DNA from: Halobaculum roseum
Lineage (GTDB): Archaea; Halobacteriota; Halobacteria; Halobacteriales; Haloferacaceae
Length of the DNA stretch: 64,000 bases
Assembly (NCBI RefSeq): GCF_019880245.1
Contig: NZ_CP082286.1
Span: 1,940,521 to 2,004,520, forward strand
Direction: 5' to 3'
Within the stretch, counting starts at the first letter, position 1; every line of letters begins with the position of its first letter. Positions 34,960 through 44,199 of the stretch are shown piece by piece. Both the position numbers and the translations under genes were made by a program. Below the pieces are notes generated by a model. The model worked only from the letters and a program-made list of their open reading frames with translations. It made no database searches and was not told the DNA's origin.

Positions 34960-35373
34960 ATGGGGAGCAAGAACAAGACGGTCTCCTTCCGCGTCAACGA
35001 GGACGCCTTCGAGGCGCTGCGGGAGATCGCCGACGAGCGCGACCTCTCGCTGTCGGCGGTGTTCCGCGACTACGTGGACACCCTCGTCGCCCACGACGGA
35101 CAGGTGGAGGTCGTCCCGGAGAACCGCGTCGAGGAGACCGACGCCGACGACGAGTCGTTCCCGCCGACCGTCGAGGTGCCCAAGAGCTTCGTCCGCGAGC
35201 ACGAGCGTCTGGAGCTGGAGGCCGAACACCTCCGCGAGCAGCTGGACGAGTACAAGGCGTTCGTGACGTACCTGCAGGACAAGCTCGAGGAGGCGGACGA
35301 CGGCGAGGAGGTCGTCTTCCTCGAGGAACTGGACGGCGACCGCGACGACGACGAGCCGTACCAGCTCGGATAG
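34960..35373 (+). CDS. Ribbon-helix-helix-like protein with a coiled-coil tail
   Basis: A 137-residue acidic protein. Residues 5-45 (NKTVSFRVNEDAFEALREIADERDLSLSAVFRDYV) have the strand-helix-helix pattern of ribbon-helix-helix DNA-binding proteins. A linker with VEVVPENRVEE follows, then VPKSFVREHERLELEAEHLREQL, a clear heptad coiled coil extending to about residue 112, and an acidic end. It may be a dimeric DNA-binding or scaffold protein. GGTTAAGTG lies about 29 nt upstream, fitting a leaderless start separate from rpap3. Convergent with hutH, 6 bases apart. Confidence 0.7.
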   Translation: MGSKNKTVSFRVNEDAFEALREIADERDLSLSAVFRDYVDTLVAHDGQVEVVPENRVEETDADDESFPPTVEVPKSFVREHERLELEAEHLREQLDEYKAFVTYLQDKLEEADDGEEVVFLEELDGDRDDDEPYQLG

Positions 35374-35379
35374 GCCCGC

Positions 35380-37035
35380 TCAACCTTCGTTCCGGCCTTC
35401 GTTCTCGCCGGCGTCCCAGCCCTCGCCGAGCGCCCCGCTCAACGCGTCGTCGAGCGCGCCCGAGGCGATGAGCTCGGTCGCCGCCGCGATGTCCGGTCGC
35501 GGCGGCCGGTCGTCCTCCAGCGGGGGGACGACCGCCCGGACGGCCCCGTAGGCCGCGCCCGTGCCGACGCCGTGGGCGAGGTCGTCGTCGACGAACTCCG
35601 CGGCCTGCGCCGCACACAGCAGTTCGATGGCGGTGACCGTCCGGGCGTTCCCGAGCGCCCGGCGGGCCGCGTACGCCGAGGTGGCCGAGAGGCTGACGTG
35701 GTCCTCCTGGTTGCCCGAGACGACCGCGTTGTCGGTCGACGGGCGCCCCTCGCGACGGCACTCCGCGACCAGCGACGCGGCGGTGTACCCGGCGATCATG
35801 TACCCCGACCGGACGCCGCTCTCGGCGGTGAGGAACGGCGGGAGGTGATCCTCCTGGACGTGGGGGTTGAGCAGGCGGTCGATCCGCCGCTCCGCGATGG
35901 CCGCAAGTTCCGCGAGCGCGCTCGTCACGTAATCGAGGCGGAGCGCCAGCGGCTCGCCGTGGAAGTTGCCGCCGGAGACGACGTCCGCGTTCCGCGTGCC
36001 GGAGGTGCGGCGGTCGACCTCGCCCGCCGGGAACACGAGCGGGTTGTCCGTCGCGGCGTTGAGCTCGACCGCGACGGCGTCGCGGAGGTGCGCGACGGCG
36101 TCGCGAACGGCGCCGTGCACCTGCGGGAGACACCGCACGGAGTAGGCGTCCTGCACGCGGTCGCAGTTGCGGTGGGACTCGACGATCCCGGAGTCGGCAC
36201 ACAGCCGCTTGACGTTCGCGGCGCTTGCGGCCTGTCCGGCGTGCGGGCGGACGCGCTGGATCGCCGGGTCGGAGGCCGCCGTGGTCCCCATCGTCACCTC
36301 CGTCGTGAGCGCGCCGGCGGCGTCGGCCGCCCGCAGGAGCCGCTCGGCGTCGTGGACAAGGAGCGCCGCGACGCCGACGGATAGCTGCGTACCGTTGATG
36401 AGCGCGAGCCCCTCCTTCGCGCGGAGGGTCAGCGGCTCCAGTCCCGCCTCGTCGAGCGCCTCCTCCCCCGAGAGCCGTCGGGCGCTGTCGCCGCCGTGAC
36501 CGCCGTCCGGTTCCACGTCCGCCTCGCCCTCCCCGAGCAGGACGAGCATCGCGTGAGCCAAGGGGGCGAGGTCGCCGCTGGCGCCGAGGCTCCCGCGGGA
36601 CGGGACGACCGGCGTGACGCCCGCGTTCAACAGCGCGAGGAGGTGGTCGACGACGACCTCGCGGATCCCCGAGTACCCCTTGACGAGCGCGTTGATCCGG
36701 GCGCACAGCATCGCGCGTACCTCCTCGCGGTCGAGCGTCCGCCCGGCGCCGGCCGCGTGGCTCCGGACCAGGTTGGTCTGCAGCTCGTCGACGCGGTCGT
36801 CGCCGATCCGTGTGTCCACCAGGTCGCCGAACCCGGTGTTGATGCCGTAGACGGCCTCGCCGCTGTCGACGACGCCCTCGACGCGGGCGCGGGCCTCGCG
36901 GACGGCCTCGCGGGCGTCCTCGCTCACGGCGACGGCGGCGTCCCGGCGGGCGACCAGGACCACCTCCTCGGGCGTGAGCGACTCGCCGTCGAGGACGACC
37001 GTGGCGTCGTCCGGACCGACGACGTGCTCGCTCAC
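35380..37035 (-). CDS. hutH: Histidine ammonia-lyase
   Basis: A 551-residue enzyme that converts histidine to urocanate and ammonia, the first step of the pathway. The Ala-Ser-Gly that forms the MIO cofactor is at residues 152-154 in SLGASGDLAPLAH. Other family segments: VYGINTGFGDLVDTRI near residue 62, RNCDRVQDAYSVRCLPQVHG and ATDNPLVFPAGE. An Asp/Gly-rich stretch (EADVEPDGGHGGDSARR) after residue 170 is a halophile-type insertion. Last gene of hutU-hutG-hutI-hutH; its start overlaps the hutI stop by four bases (ATGA). Confidence 0.96.
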   Translation of the reverse strand: MSEHVVGPDDATVVLDGESLTPEEVVLVARRDAAVAVSEDAREAVREARARVEGVVDSGEAVYGINTGFGDLVDTRIGDDRVDELQTNLVRSHAAGAGRTLDREEVRAMLCARINALVKGYSGIREVVVDHLLALLNAGVTPVVPSRGSLGASGDLAPLAHAMLVLLGEGEADVEPDGGHGGDSARRLSGEEALDEAGLEPLTLRAKEGLALINGTQLSVGVAALLVHDAERLLRAADAAGALTTEVTMGTTAASDPAIQRVRPHAGQAASAANVKRLCADSGIVESHRNCDRVQDAYSVRCLPQVHGAVRDAVAHLRDAVAVELNAATDNPLVFPAGEVDRRTSGTRNADVVSGGNFHGEPLALRLDYVTSALAELAAIAERRIDRLLNPHVQEDHLPPFLTAESGVRSGYMIAGYTAASLVAECRREGRPSTDNAVVSGNQEDHVSLSATSAYAARRALGNARTVTAIELLCAAQAAEFVDDDLAHGVGTGAAYGAVRAVVPPLEDDRPPRPDIAAATELIASGALDDALSGALGEGWDAGENEGRNEG

Positions 37036-38273
37036 TGTGTCACCTCCGGACCCGGAACGGCCAGCCCGTCGGCGTCGTGGACGACCGCGCCGTCCTTCAG
37101 GACGGTCGCGACGCGGTTCACCCCGAACGAGTAGGGGACGTGGACGTGCGAGGGCGCGTCGAGGACGATCAGGTCCGCGGGCGCGCCCGCCCGGAGCGTC
37201 CCGGTGCCGTCCGCGCGGTTCAGCGCGGCCGCGCCCCCGCGCGTCGCCGCGTCGAGCGCGTCGCGGGGGGCCATCCCCATCCCGACGCAGGCGAGCGCGA
37301 CGGCCATCGCCATCGACTGCGAGTGGCAGTTCGGGTTGAAGTCGGAGGCGACGGCGACGGTCGCACCCGCCTCGGCGAACTGCGCGGGATCGGCGTAGTC
37401 GGCGCCCAGCGCGAACGCCGTCCCCGGGAGCAGGACCGGCGTGACGCCAGCCTCGGCGAGGGCGGCGGCGTCGGCCTCGGTGGCGTGAAGCAGGTGATCG
37501 GCGCTCGCGGCGCCGACATCGGCGGCCAGTTGACTCCCGCCGATGTGGGCCAGCTCCTCGGCGTGGACCTTCGGCGTCAGGCCGTACTCCGCGCCCGCCT
37601 CCAGCACGCGCCGGGACTGCTCGACCGAGAAGACGCCCTCCTCGCAGAACACGTCGCAGAACTCCGCGATCCCCTGCTCGGCGACCGCCGGGAGCTGATC
37701 GTCGACCACCTCGTCCGTGTACTCGTCGGCGTCGCGGTCCTCGGGAACGGCGTGGGCACCCATGAACGTCGCCACCACGTCCACCGGGTGGCGGTCGTCC
37801 GCCGCGGCGACGGCCTCCAGCAGTCGGAGTTCGGTCTCGGCGTCGAGGCCGTAGCCGGACTTCACCTCGACGGTCGTCGTGCCGTGGGCCAGCATCGTGT
37901 CGAGGTGCGCGAGCAGGTTCCCGAGGAGGCGCTCGTCGCCCGCCCCCCGGACCGCGCGGACGGTCCGGAGGATCCCGCCGCCCTCGGCGAGGATCTCCCG
38001 GTAGGTCTTCCCGCGGAGTTTGGCGGCGAACTCGTCCGACCGGTCGCCGGCGAACACGCCGTGCGTGTGGGAATCGACGAACCCCGGAATCACGGCACGA
38101 CCGGCGGCGTCGACGGCCGCGACGGCGTTCTCGGGCGGGTACTCGCGGGTCACCTCGTCGGTCGGCCCGACGGCGACGACCCGGCCGTCCGCGACGGCGA
38201 CGGCGGCGTCCTCGTGGACGGCGTCCGGGCCGACGACGACCTCGCCCGCGCCGTGGACGACGGCGTCGATCAC
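37032..38273 (-). CDS. hutI: Imidazolonepropionase
   Basis: A 413-residue metal-dependent hydrolase of the amidohydrolase superfamily that opens imidazolone-propionate to formiminoglutamate. Metal and substrate motifs: [18 protein letters not shown] (HTH), [43 protein letters not shown] and [17 protein letters not shown] 38273 overlaps the hutG stop, which fixes the start. The length is usual for the family. Confidence 0.96.
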   Translation of the reverse strand: MIDAVVHGAGEVVVGPDAVHEDAAVAVADGRVVAVGPTDEVTREYPPENAVAAVDAAGRAVIPGFVDSHTHGVFAGDRSDEFAAKLRGKTYREILAEGGGILRTVRAVRGAGDERLLGNLLAHLDTMLAHGTTTVEVKSGYGLDAETELRLLEAVAAADDRHPVDVVATFMGAHAVPEDRDADEYTDEVVDDQLPAVAEQGIAEFCDVFCEEGVFSVEQSRRVLEAGAEYGLTPKVHAEELAHIGGSQLAADVGAASADHLLHATEADAAALAEAGVTPVLLPGTAFALGADYADPAQFAEAGATVAVASDFNPNCHSQSMAMAVALACVGMGMAPRDALDAATRGGAAALNRADGTGTLRAGAPADLIVLDAPSHVHVPYSFGVNRVATVLKDGAVVHDADGLAVPGPEVTQ

Positions 38274-39202
38274 GCCCCCACCCCCGCCCCGCGCGCGGCG
38301 AGGACGTGAGCGACGGCGCGGGCGGCGGCCGCGACCGTCAGGCCGTCGCGGTCCAGCGGCGGCGCGCACTCCACGACCTCGTAGCCGGCGACGCGCTCGT
38401 CGGCCGCGAGCAGTCGCAGCAGACGGAAACACTCGCGGGTGGAGATGCCGCCGGGTGTCGGCGCGCTCACGCCGGGCGCGGCCGCCGCGTCGAGCACGTC
38501 GCAATCGAGCGAGAGGTACACGCGGTCCACGTCGCCGAGCGCGTCGAGCGCGCGGTCGGCCGCCGTCACCGGGTCCTCGCCCACCTCCTCCGCGGTGACG
38601 ACGGCGCCGCCCCGCTCGCGGACGTGATCGTGGTACGCGGTCGAGGTCTCGAAGTGTCGCGCGCCGACGCAGGCGTACCCGTCCAGCCCGTCGTCGAGTA
38701 GCTGCCGGTACGGCGTCCCGCTGGACGGTCCCTCCAGCGGCTCTCGCACGTCGAGGTGGGCGTCGACGTTGACGACGCCGACCGATCCTCCCCCGAGCAG
38801 CGGCCCCGCGTTCGCGTAGGTGAGGGAGTTGTCGCCGCCGAGGAACACCGGGAAGGCGTCCGCGCCGTGGACCGCCGCGGCGGCGTCCCGGACGGCGCGT
38901 TGGACGCTCGCCACGTCGCCGTCGGGGATGTCGACGGTTCCGAGGTCGCCGACGGGTCCGGCGGGACCGGCGTCGAAGTGGTGCGTCTTCAGGCCGGCGA
39001 GCGCCTCGCGGACGGCGGCTGGACCCTCCCTCGCGCCCCGGCGACCGATGACCGCGCCGTCGTACGGCTCGCCGACGAGCACGGCGTCGTATTCTCCCGC
39101 GTCGTCGAGCGTCGTCGCCTCGACCACGTCGCCGAACTGCTCGTCGTTCGGGTCGTCCGAGCGGCCGCGCCACTCGAACCCGGCGTCGAGCAGGGCGGTC
39201 AT
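38270..39202 (-). CDS. hutG: Formimidoylglutamase (arginase family)
   Basis: A 310-residue binuclear-manganese hydrolase converting formiminoglutamate to glutamate and formamide. Motifs: [11 protein letters not shown] (metal site 1, with Asn where arginases have His), [14 protein letters not shown] (DAHxD), [24 protein letters not shown] (DxD). The operon position between hutU and hutI supports the formiminoglutamase role over agmatinase or arginase. ATG overlaps the hutU stop (ATGA). Confidence 0.92.
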   Translation of the reverse strand: MTALLDAGFEWRGRSDDPNDEQFGDVVEATTLDDAGEYDAVLVGEPYDGAVIGRRGAREGPAAVREALAGLKTHHFDAGPAGPVGDLGTVDIPDGDVASVQRAVRDAAAAVHGADAFPVFLGGDNSLTYANAGPLLGGGSVGVVNVDAHLDVREPLEGPSSGTPYRQLLDDGLDGYACVGARHFETSTAYHDHVRERGGAVVTAEEVGEDPVTAADRALDALGDVDRVYLSLDCDVLDAAAAPGVSAPTPGGISTRECFRLLRLLAADERVAGYEVVECAPPLDRDGLTVAAAARAVAHVLAARGAGVGA

Positions 39203-40953
39203 TCCGCCCCTCGGTCGCGCATCGGCACGGCCACGTCCGACTCCTCGGCCGTCTCGAGGGCGGCGTCGTACCCGGCGTCCGCGTGACGGATCACGCCCAT
39301 CCCCGGGTCGGTGGTGAACACCCGTCGCGCCGTCTCGGCTGCCCGGTCGGTCCCGTCGAGGACGACGTGGTTGTTCGTGTGCAGCGAGTTCCCGATGCCG
39401 ACGCCGCCGCCGTCGTGGACGCTGACGATGTCGGCGCCGGCCGCGCAGTTGACCAGCGCGTTCAGGATGGGCCAGTCCGCGATCGCGTCCGAGCCGTCCT
39501 TCATCGCCTCGGTCTCGCGGTTCGGGCTGGCGACCGAGCCCGCGTCCAGGTGGTCGCGGGTGACGACGATCGGCGCCGCGATCTCGCCCTGGCGGACGAG
39601 TTCGTTGATCCGGAGCGCGAACCGGGCGCGCTCGGTGAGGGGCTCGTCGTCGCCGTCGGCTTCGCTCGTGTGATAGCCGAGCCAACACACCCGCGAGGGG
39701 AGTCCCTGGAACTGTACCCGTTCCTGCGCGAGGTCGATCCACCGGTGGAGCGCGTCCTTCTCGGGGAACAGCTCCTTGACGGCCTCGTCGGTCCGGTGGA
39801 TGTCCTCGGGGTCACCCGAGAGCGCGGCCCACCGGAACGGCCCCTTCCCCTCGCAGAACAGCGGCCGGATGTACGCCGGGACGAACCCCGGGAAGTCGAA
39901 GGCGTTCTCGACGCCGCGGTGCTCCCGAACCTGGCCGCGGATGTTGTTGCCGTACTCGAAGGCGACCGCGCCCGCGTCCTGGAGGTCGAGGACGGCCCGG
40001 ACGTGGCGCTCCATCGTGTCCAGGCTCTCCTCGACGTACGTCTCGGGGTCGTCCTCGCGAAGCTGATCGGCCTCCTCGACGGTGTAGCCGGACGGGTAGT
40101 ACCCCTCCAGTTCGTCGTGCGCGCTGGTCTGGTCGGTGAGCACGTCCGGGACGAACCCGCGGTCGGCCATCTCCTCCAGCATGTCGGCGGCGTTCATGTG
40201 GACCGCGACGGAGAACGCCTCGCCGGCCTCGGCTGCGGCCTCGGCGCGCTCGATGGCCTCGTCGAGGTCGTCGGTCTTCGCCTGACAGTACCCCGTCTCG
40301 ATCCGGCGGTCGATGCGGTGTTCGTCGACCTCGGCGGCGATGCACACCCCCCGGTTCATCGTCACCGCGAGCGGCTGGGCGCCGCCCATCCCGCCGAGTC
40401 CCCCGGTGACCGTGATCGTGCCCTCGAGGTCGCCGCCGAAGTGCTGACGACCCGCCTCCGCGAGCGTCTCGTAGGTGCCCTGGATGATGCCCTGCGTGCC
40501 GATGTACGCCCACGACCCCGCGGTCATCTGGCCGTACATGATGAGGCCCTTCGCCTCCAGTTCGTGGAAGTGCTCCCAGTCGTCCCACTTCCCCACGAGA
40601 TTCGAGTTCGCGATGAGTACCCGCGGAGCCCGCTCGTGCGTTTCGAACCGGCCGACGGGCTTGCCGCTCTGGACCAGCAGGGTCTCGTCGTCGCCGAGTT
40701 CCCGTAGCTCGGCGAGGATGGCATCGTACGCGTCCCACGACCGCGCGGCACGGCCGGTGCCGCCGTACACCACCAGGTTCTCGGGGTCCTCGCCGACCTC
40801 GGGGTCGAGGTTGTTGTTCAGCATCCGGAGCGCGGCCTCCTGACGCCAGCCCTCACACTCGATGTCGGTGCCGGTGGGCGCGCCCTGATACTCCCGCCAC
40901 TGCTCGGACGGCTCGCCGATTCGGCTCTCGGCCGACGACGACTGTCGTTCCAT
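39199..40953 (-). CDS. hutU: Urocanate hydratase
   Basis: A 584-residue NAD-dependent hydratase making imidazolone-propionate from urocanate. Motifs: [37 protein letters not shown], the NAD-binding [17 protein letters not shown], and [18 protein letters not shown] with the catalytic Cys region. It is the first gene of the hut operon. Start ATG 40953 ([19 protein letters not shown]) was preferred over a longer frame that overlaps the divergent regulator gene. The 87-base gap to that gene holds the shared control region. Confidence 0.96.
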   Translation of the reverse strand: MERQSSSAESRIGEPSEQWREYQGAPTGTDIECEGWRQEAALRMLNNNLDPEVGEDPENLVVYGGTGRAARSWDAYDAILAELRELGDDETLLVQSGKPVGRFETHERAPRVLIANSNLVGKWDDWEHFHELEAKGLIMYGQMTAGSWAYIGTQGIIQGTYETLAEAGRQHFGGDLEGTITVTGGLGGMGGAQPLAVTMNRGVCIAAEVDEHRIDRRIETGYCQAKTDDLDEAIERAEAAAEAGEAFSVAVHMNAADMLEEMADRGFVPDVLTDQTSAHDELEGYYPSGYTVEEADQLREDDPETYVEESLDTMERHVRAVLDLQDAGAVAFEYGNNIRGQVREHRGVENAFDFPGFVPAYIRPLFCEGKGPFRWAALSGDPEDIHRTDEAVKELFPEKDALHRWIDLAQERVQFQGLPSRVCWLGYHTSEADGDDEPLTERARFALRINELVRQGEIAAPIVVTRDHLDAGSVASPNRETEAMKDGSDAIADWPILNALVNCAAGADIVSVHDGGGVGIGNSLHTNNHVVLDGTDRAAETARRVFTTDPGMGVIRHADAGYDAALETAEESDVAVPMRDRGAE

Positions 40954-41011
40954 GTCTACTAGTACCGATCCCCGCCGACCACCGAGAGAATAGAGTGACC
41001 GCTTGGCCATA

Positions 41012-41021
41012 TTTTTAAATA
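41012..41021 (+). promoter_or_regulatory. TATA box of the HTH-10 regulator
   Basis: TTTTTAAATA centred about 25 nt before the ATG at 41041. The sequence is nearly symmetric (TATTTAAAAATA on the other strand), so it may also influence the divergent hutU transcript. Confidence 0.55.
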
Positions 41022-41040
41022 CGGCGTGGGATATGACAGC

Positions 41041-41685
41041 ATGAATCAGGCAGTATTCCACATCAGGGGTGACGGCCCGTACGAACGGGCGACGGCGGCC
41101 AGCGACACCAGGATCGAGCTGTGGTGCAACGACCACTGCGACCTGCTCCACGTCGTCGGCGACGAGGACGACCTCGTGCTCGACCACATCCGCGAGCAGG
41201 TCGGCGTCGAGCAACGCGTCGCCGACGGGGACGACCGGTTGCTCGTCACCGAATCGTGTCTGAAACAGCACGGCGGCGACAACGTCGAGCAGTATCTTGC
41301 CCTCCACGACTGCCTCACGCTCCCGCCGCTGCGCTACGAGAACGGGGCCAAGGTCGTCCGCGTGCTCGCGCTGGAGGGCGAGAACCTCACCGCCTTCTAC
41401 CGGGACATCGCCGACGACTACTCCGTCACGGTGGAGTCGAAGCGCGAGGTGACCGGCGTGCGAGCGGACGCGCCCCTCCCGTCGGTCGACGCCCTGCTAC
41501 CGACGCTCTCCCCGCGGCAGCGGGAAGTGTACACCACCGCCCACCGGTCGGGCTACTTCGAACTCCCGCGGGAGACGACGACCGAGGCAGTCGCCGACGA
41601 GGTCGGTATCGAGCGGCGTACCGCCGAACACCACCTCCGGCGTGCCGAACAGAAACTCGCGGACGCGCTCGTCGAGTATCTTTGA
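41041..41685 (+). CDS. HTH-10 (bacterio-opsin activator-like) transcriptional regulator
   Basis: A 214-residue regulator with an N-terminal sensor-like region (about residues 1-150) and a C-terminal HTH-10 DNA-binding domain, [21 protein letters not shown] through [23 protein letters not shown]. Cys residues in [12 protein letters not shown] and His residues nearby could form a small-molecule or metal site. It is divergent from hutU across an 87-base gap, which makes it the likely regulator of histidine degradation. ATG 41041 fits the TATA box; a GTG at 41026 lies too close to it. Confidence 0.87.
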   Translation: MNQAVFHIRGDGPYERATAASDTRIELWCNDHCDLLHVVGDEDDLVLDHIREQVGVEQRVADGDDRLLVTESCLKQHGGDNVEQYLALHDCLTLPPLRYENGAKVVRVLALEGENLTAFYRDIADDYSVTVESKREVTGVRADAPLPSVDALLPTLSPRQREVYTTAHRSGYFELPRETTTEAVADEVGIERRTAEHHLRRAEQKLADALVEYL

Positions 41686-41691
41686 TATCAT

Positions 41692-41711
41692 CCCCGCCCT
41701 AACGGGCGGGG
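41692..41711. terminator. Hairpin between convergent regulator and permease genes
   Basis: CCCCGCCC-TAAC-GGGCGGGG, a perfect 8-base stem with a 4-base loop, followed by CTTTCTCC. It can end transcription from the plus strand. The hairpin and following bases also resemble the right ends of IS200/IS605-type elements in archaea, so it may be a remnant of one. Confidence 0.6.
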
Positions 41712-41742
41712 CTTTCTCCTTGTGTTTCCGTACCCTCGGCCC

Positions 41743-43191
41743 CTACAGCAACCCGAGCGCGTTGACGAGGTGCGTGATGCCCGCGATGAGGGGGACGAGG
41801 ATGACCGTCCGCATCACGAACAGCGCGACGAGGTCGGGAAAGCGGATCGGGACGTCGTTGAACATGTCCATGACCATCGGGCCGACGCTGGAGAAGAAGA
41901 TGAGCTGTGAGACCGCCAGCACGGCGACGAAGAACTTCGCCATCGGGGCCGTCTCCGACACCAGCAGGACGGGGACGTACATCTCGGTGATGCCGACGAC
42001 GGTCGCGGGCGCCACGGTCTCGGCGTCGGGGATCCCGAGCGCGGCGATGACCGGCACCAACGGCTGGCCGAGTATGTCGAACACCGGCGTGTTCGCCGAC
42101 AGCAACGTCGCCGCCAACCCGACGGCGAGGATCGTTCCGAGGATGAGGCTCGTCAGCTTCAGCCCGTCGACGAAGCCCCGCTTTGCCGCCTCCAGGAACG
42201 TCTCTCCCTCGTCGGCCTTCCTCACCGCCTCCGAGAGCGCGAGCCGGAGGTAGTCGCCCGGCGACCCCGCGAACGCCAGTTCGGGGTCCGGTTCGGCGAT
42301 GTACTCCTTCGGCGTCGTCGAGATCGGCGGCACCCGAACGAGGACGATGGCACAGATCGTCACGCAGACGAAGTACGCGGCGAAGATGAGGGGGAACAAC
42401 GAGAGCATCTCCAGCGTCGCGGCGACGACCCCGACGAACCCGATGCTCACCGTCGAGAAGCACGTCGCGATGGTGAACACGTCGCGCTTGTGGTAGCCGC
42501 CGTTCTCGAACACGTTGCGGGTGACGTACAGTCCGACGCTGTAGGAGCCGACCCAGGAGGCGAGGCTGTCGAGCGCCGCCCGACCAGGTACCTTGAACAG
42601 CGGCTTCATCAGCGGTCGCGCGAGCGTGCCGACGAACTCCAGCCCGCCGAGTTCGACGAAGATGGTGATGAAGATCGCTCCGATGGGAATGATGATACCG
42701 ACGCTGTACACCAGTGTTCCCCACATCAGGCCCCCGGTCCCCGGCGTGTGGAGGAACTCCGGTCCGAGCTTGAAGAACATGACCGGCGCGATGAGCACAC
42801 CCAGAACGCGCAGCAGCCAGAACACGAGCGAGGTCTCGAAGTACGAGAGATCGGCGCCGGCCACCTCGCCGTCCGAGAGCATCGCCGCGGTCGTCACCAC
42901 CCCGCCAGCGACGACGATGCACAGCGAGTACACCCCCACGGCGTCGGGGGCAGCCCCGGTGATGGTGCTCACGACGATGTCGAACGGCACCGTGATCTCG
43001 CCCTGATACGGCACCGGCAACAGGAAGAACACCCCCCCGATCAGGAACGCGACGAGGAACTTGAGAACCGGACGCGTTTCGAACGCGTGAAGGTCCACAT
43101 CGTCGATCTGGTTCACCGTCCGTTCTGTATCTACCGTCCACGTGTCGGGTTGCTCCGTCGACATGCCTCGGACGATGTGAACGCACCGCAT
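41743..43191 (-). CDS. YjiH-type membrane transporter (nucleoside-recognition/gate domain)
   Basis: A 482-residue integral membrane protein with about ten hydrophobic segments. VLKFLVAFLIGGVFFLLPVPY begins the first; GRAALDSLASWVGSYSVGLYV and the gate-like SIGFVGVVAATLEML follow, and the last third (LILGTILAVGLAATLL, PATVVGITEMYVPVLLVSETAPMAKF) is a second gate domain. YjiH proteins lack a known substrate. Its place next to hut suggests import of histidine or urocanate, which is inference only. A TATA-like element 30 nt from ATG 43191 supports that start; ATG 43164 (MSTEQPD) is an alternative. Confidence 0.8.
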   Translation of the reverse strand: MRCVHIVRGMSTEQPDTWTVDTERTVNQIDDVDLHAFETRPVLKFLVAFLIGGVFFLLPVPYQGEITVPFDIVVSTITGAAPDAVGVYSLCIVVAGGVVTTAAMLSDGEVAGADLSYFETSLVFWLLRVLGVLIAPVMFFKLGPEFLHTPGTGGLMWGTLVYSVGIIIPIGAIFITIFVELGGLEFVGTLARPLMKPLFKVPGRAALDSLASWVGSYSVGLYVTRNVFENGGYHKRDVFTIATCFSTVSIGFVGVVAATLEMLSLFPLIFAAYFVCVTICAIVLVRVPPISTTPKEYIAEPDPELAFAGSPGDYLRLALSEAVRKADEGETFLEAAKRGFVDGLKLTSLILGTILAVGLAATLLSANTPVFDILGQPLVPVIAALGIPDAETVAPATVVGITEMYVPVLLVSETAPMAKFFVAVLAVSQLIFFSSVGPMVMDMFNDVPIRFPDLVALFVMRTVILVPLIAGITHLVNALGLL

Positions 43192-43305
43192 AGTCTGTCG
43201 AGTTCCAAACGGTCATGGTTTTATGTATGCTCTCCCGCGGAGTGAGCATCGCGGTCGCTATCGACGGGTCGAAGCGTCTCGAACGGGTACAGGGGTGACC
43301 GACAG

Positions 43306-43761
43306 TTACCCGGACAGTTCCCGCCGCCGCTTCCGTGCCTCCTCGGCGGCCTCCCCGTCGCCCTCGACGCTCGCGAGCGACTCCGTCGCCTCGAGCGTCC
43401 GCACCGCGCTGTCGAGGAACGAGAGCACGTCGCCGGGGTAGGCGTACAGCATGTAGTCGTCGCCCATCACGTCGACGATGGCGTCGGGCCCGAGCCCCTG
43501 CGCGCGCAGCTCCAGGAGGTAGCGGACGAACTTCCGCTCGGGGTGGCCGCAGTACGGGGCGTCGTCGCAGCCGCAGTCGAGGAAGTCCTCGGCGAACTCG
43601 AGCACCCGGTCGCGGGTCGTCTCGTCGAGTTCGGAGAGCCCCTCGCCCGAGAACACCAAATCCAGCGTCGCCCCGGCGAACGCGCTCTTGGGGATGTTGG
43701 CGTCGAGCTGTGAGGCGATCTGCCGGTGGTTCTTCAGATAGATCTTGTCCGTGATGGCCAC
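43306..43761 (-). CDS. Conserved haloarchaeal Cys-containing protein (DUF5814-like)
   Basis: A 151-residue protein from a GTG start, VAITDKIYLKNHRQIASQL. A cluster CGCDDAPYCGHPERKF at residues about 75-90 has three Cys and a His spaced as a small metal site. The rest (FAGATLDLVFSGEGL, RYLLELRAQGLGPDAIVDVMGDDYMLYAYPGDVLSFLDSAVRTLE) is helical. It resembles a haloarchaeal family that I recall as DUF5814; unverified. The downstream half ends in a charged helix. It has its own intergenic region upstream of tRNA-His on the other strand. Confidence 0.7.
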   Translation of the reverse strand: MAITDKIYLKNHRQIASQLDANIPKSAFAGATLDLVFSGEGLSELDETTRDRVLEFAEDFLDCGCDDAPYCGHPERKFVRYLLELRAQGLGPDAIVDVMGDDYMLYAYPGDVLSFLDSAVRTLEATESLASVEGDGEAAEEARKRRRELSG

Positions 43762-43978
43762 TGCTACCCGAACGTACTCGAGCGGGCGAGAAAAGCGCGA
43801 CGGTCACTCGCCGCGGGGCGTCCCCGTCTCCCGCACTTCCCGCCTGTTCCGTGTCGCCGCGGGTGTCGGCCGCGGTCCCCTCATGTGCGGCGGCCCCTTG
43901 CGTGCGTGTGCATCGCATGCAGGCACACCCGCGGAGTCGTAACGTATTTGAGTCACACCCGGCTACCTACGGGTGCGT

Positions 43979-44052
43979 GTCCGGGTTGGGGTAGTGGACT
44001 ATCCTTCAGCCTTGTGGAGGCTGAGACGCGGGTTCAATTCTCGCACCTGGAC
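43979..44052 (+). tRNA. tRNA-His (GTG anticodon)
   Basis: A full cloverleaf can be drawn. Acceptor TCCGGGT pairs with ACCTGGA, with an extra encoded G at -1 opposite C73, which is the tRNA-His identity element. The anticodon arm CAGCC-TTGTGGA-GGCTG gives anticodon GTG. The T arm is GCGGG-TTCAATT-CTCGC. No intron and no encoded CCA. The 3' half is partly repeated about 70 bases downstream. AACGTATTTGA about 35 bases upstream is a candidate promoter. Confidence 0.97.
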
Positions 44053-44100
44053 TCCTCTGGCTGCGAACGAACGTGAGCAGCCGATGGTCCGCGAACGGCC

Positions 44101-44127
44101 GAGGGTCAATTCTCGCACCCGGTCCGG
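44101..44127 (+). repeat. Partial copy of the tRNA-His 3' end
   Basis: GAGGGTCAATTCTCGCACC followed by CGGTCC repeats the T arm and acceptor 3' strand of tRNA-His (44028-44055) with a few changes. No complete tRNA can be folded around it. Such 3' tRNA duplicates mark integration sites of mobile elements. Confidence 0.55.
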
Positions 44128-44199
44128 TTTCGACACTCGACAGCGGCCGCGACGTGTCGGATCGGTATTCTTTGGTGAACTCGGCTCGTGGTGCGCGTG

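Noticed and set aside
39199..41307. Extended hutU frame starting inside the HTH-10 regulator
   Set aside because: It would overlap the divergent regulator and its promoter; the ATG at 40953 gives the normal urocanate hydratase start.
44053..44130. A second complete tRNA downstream of tRNA-His
   Set aside because: Only the T arm and acceptor 3' strand are repeated; no D arm, anticodon arm or pairing 5' acceptor strand can be drawn.
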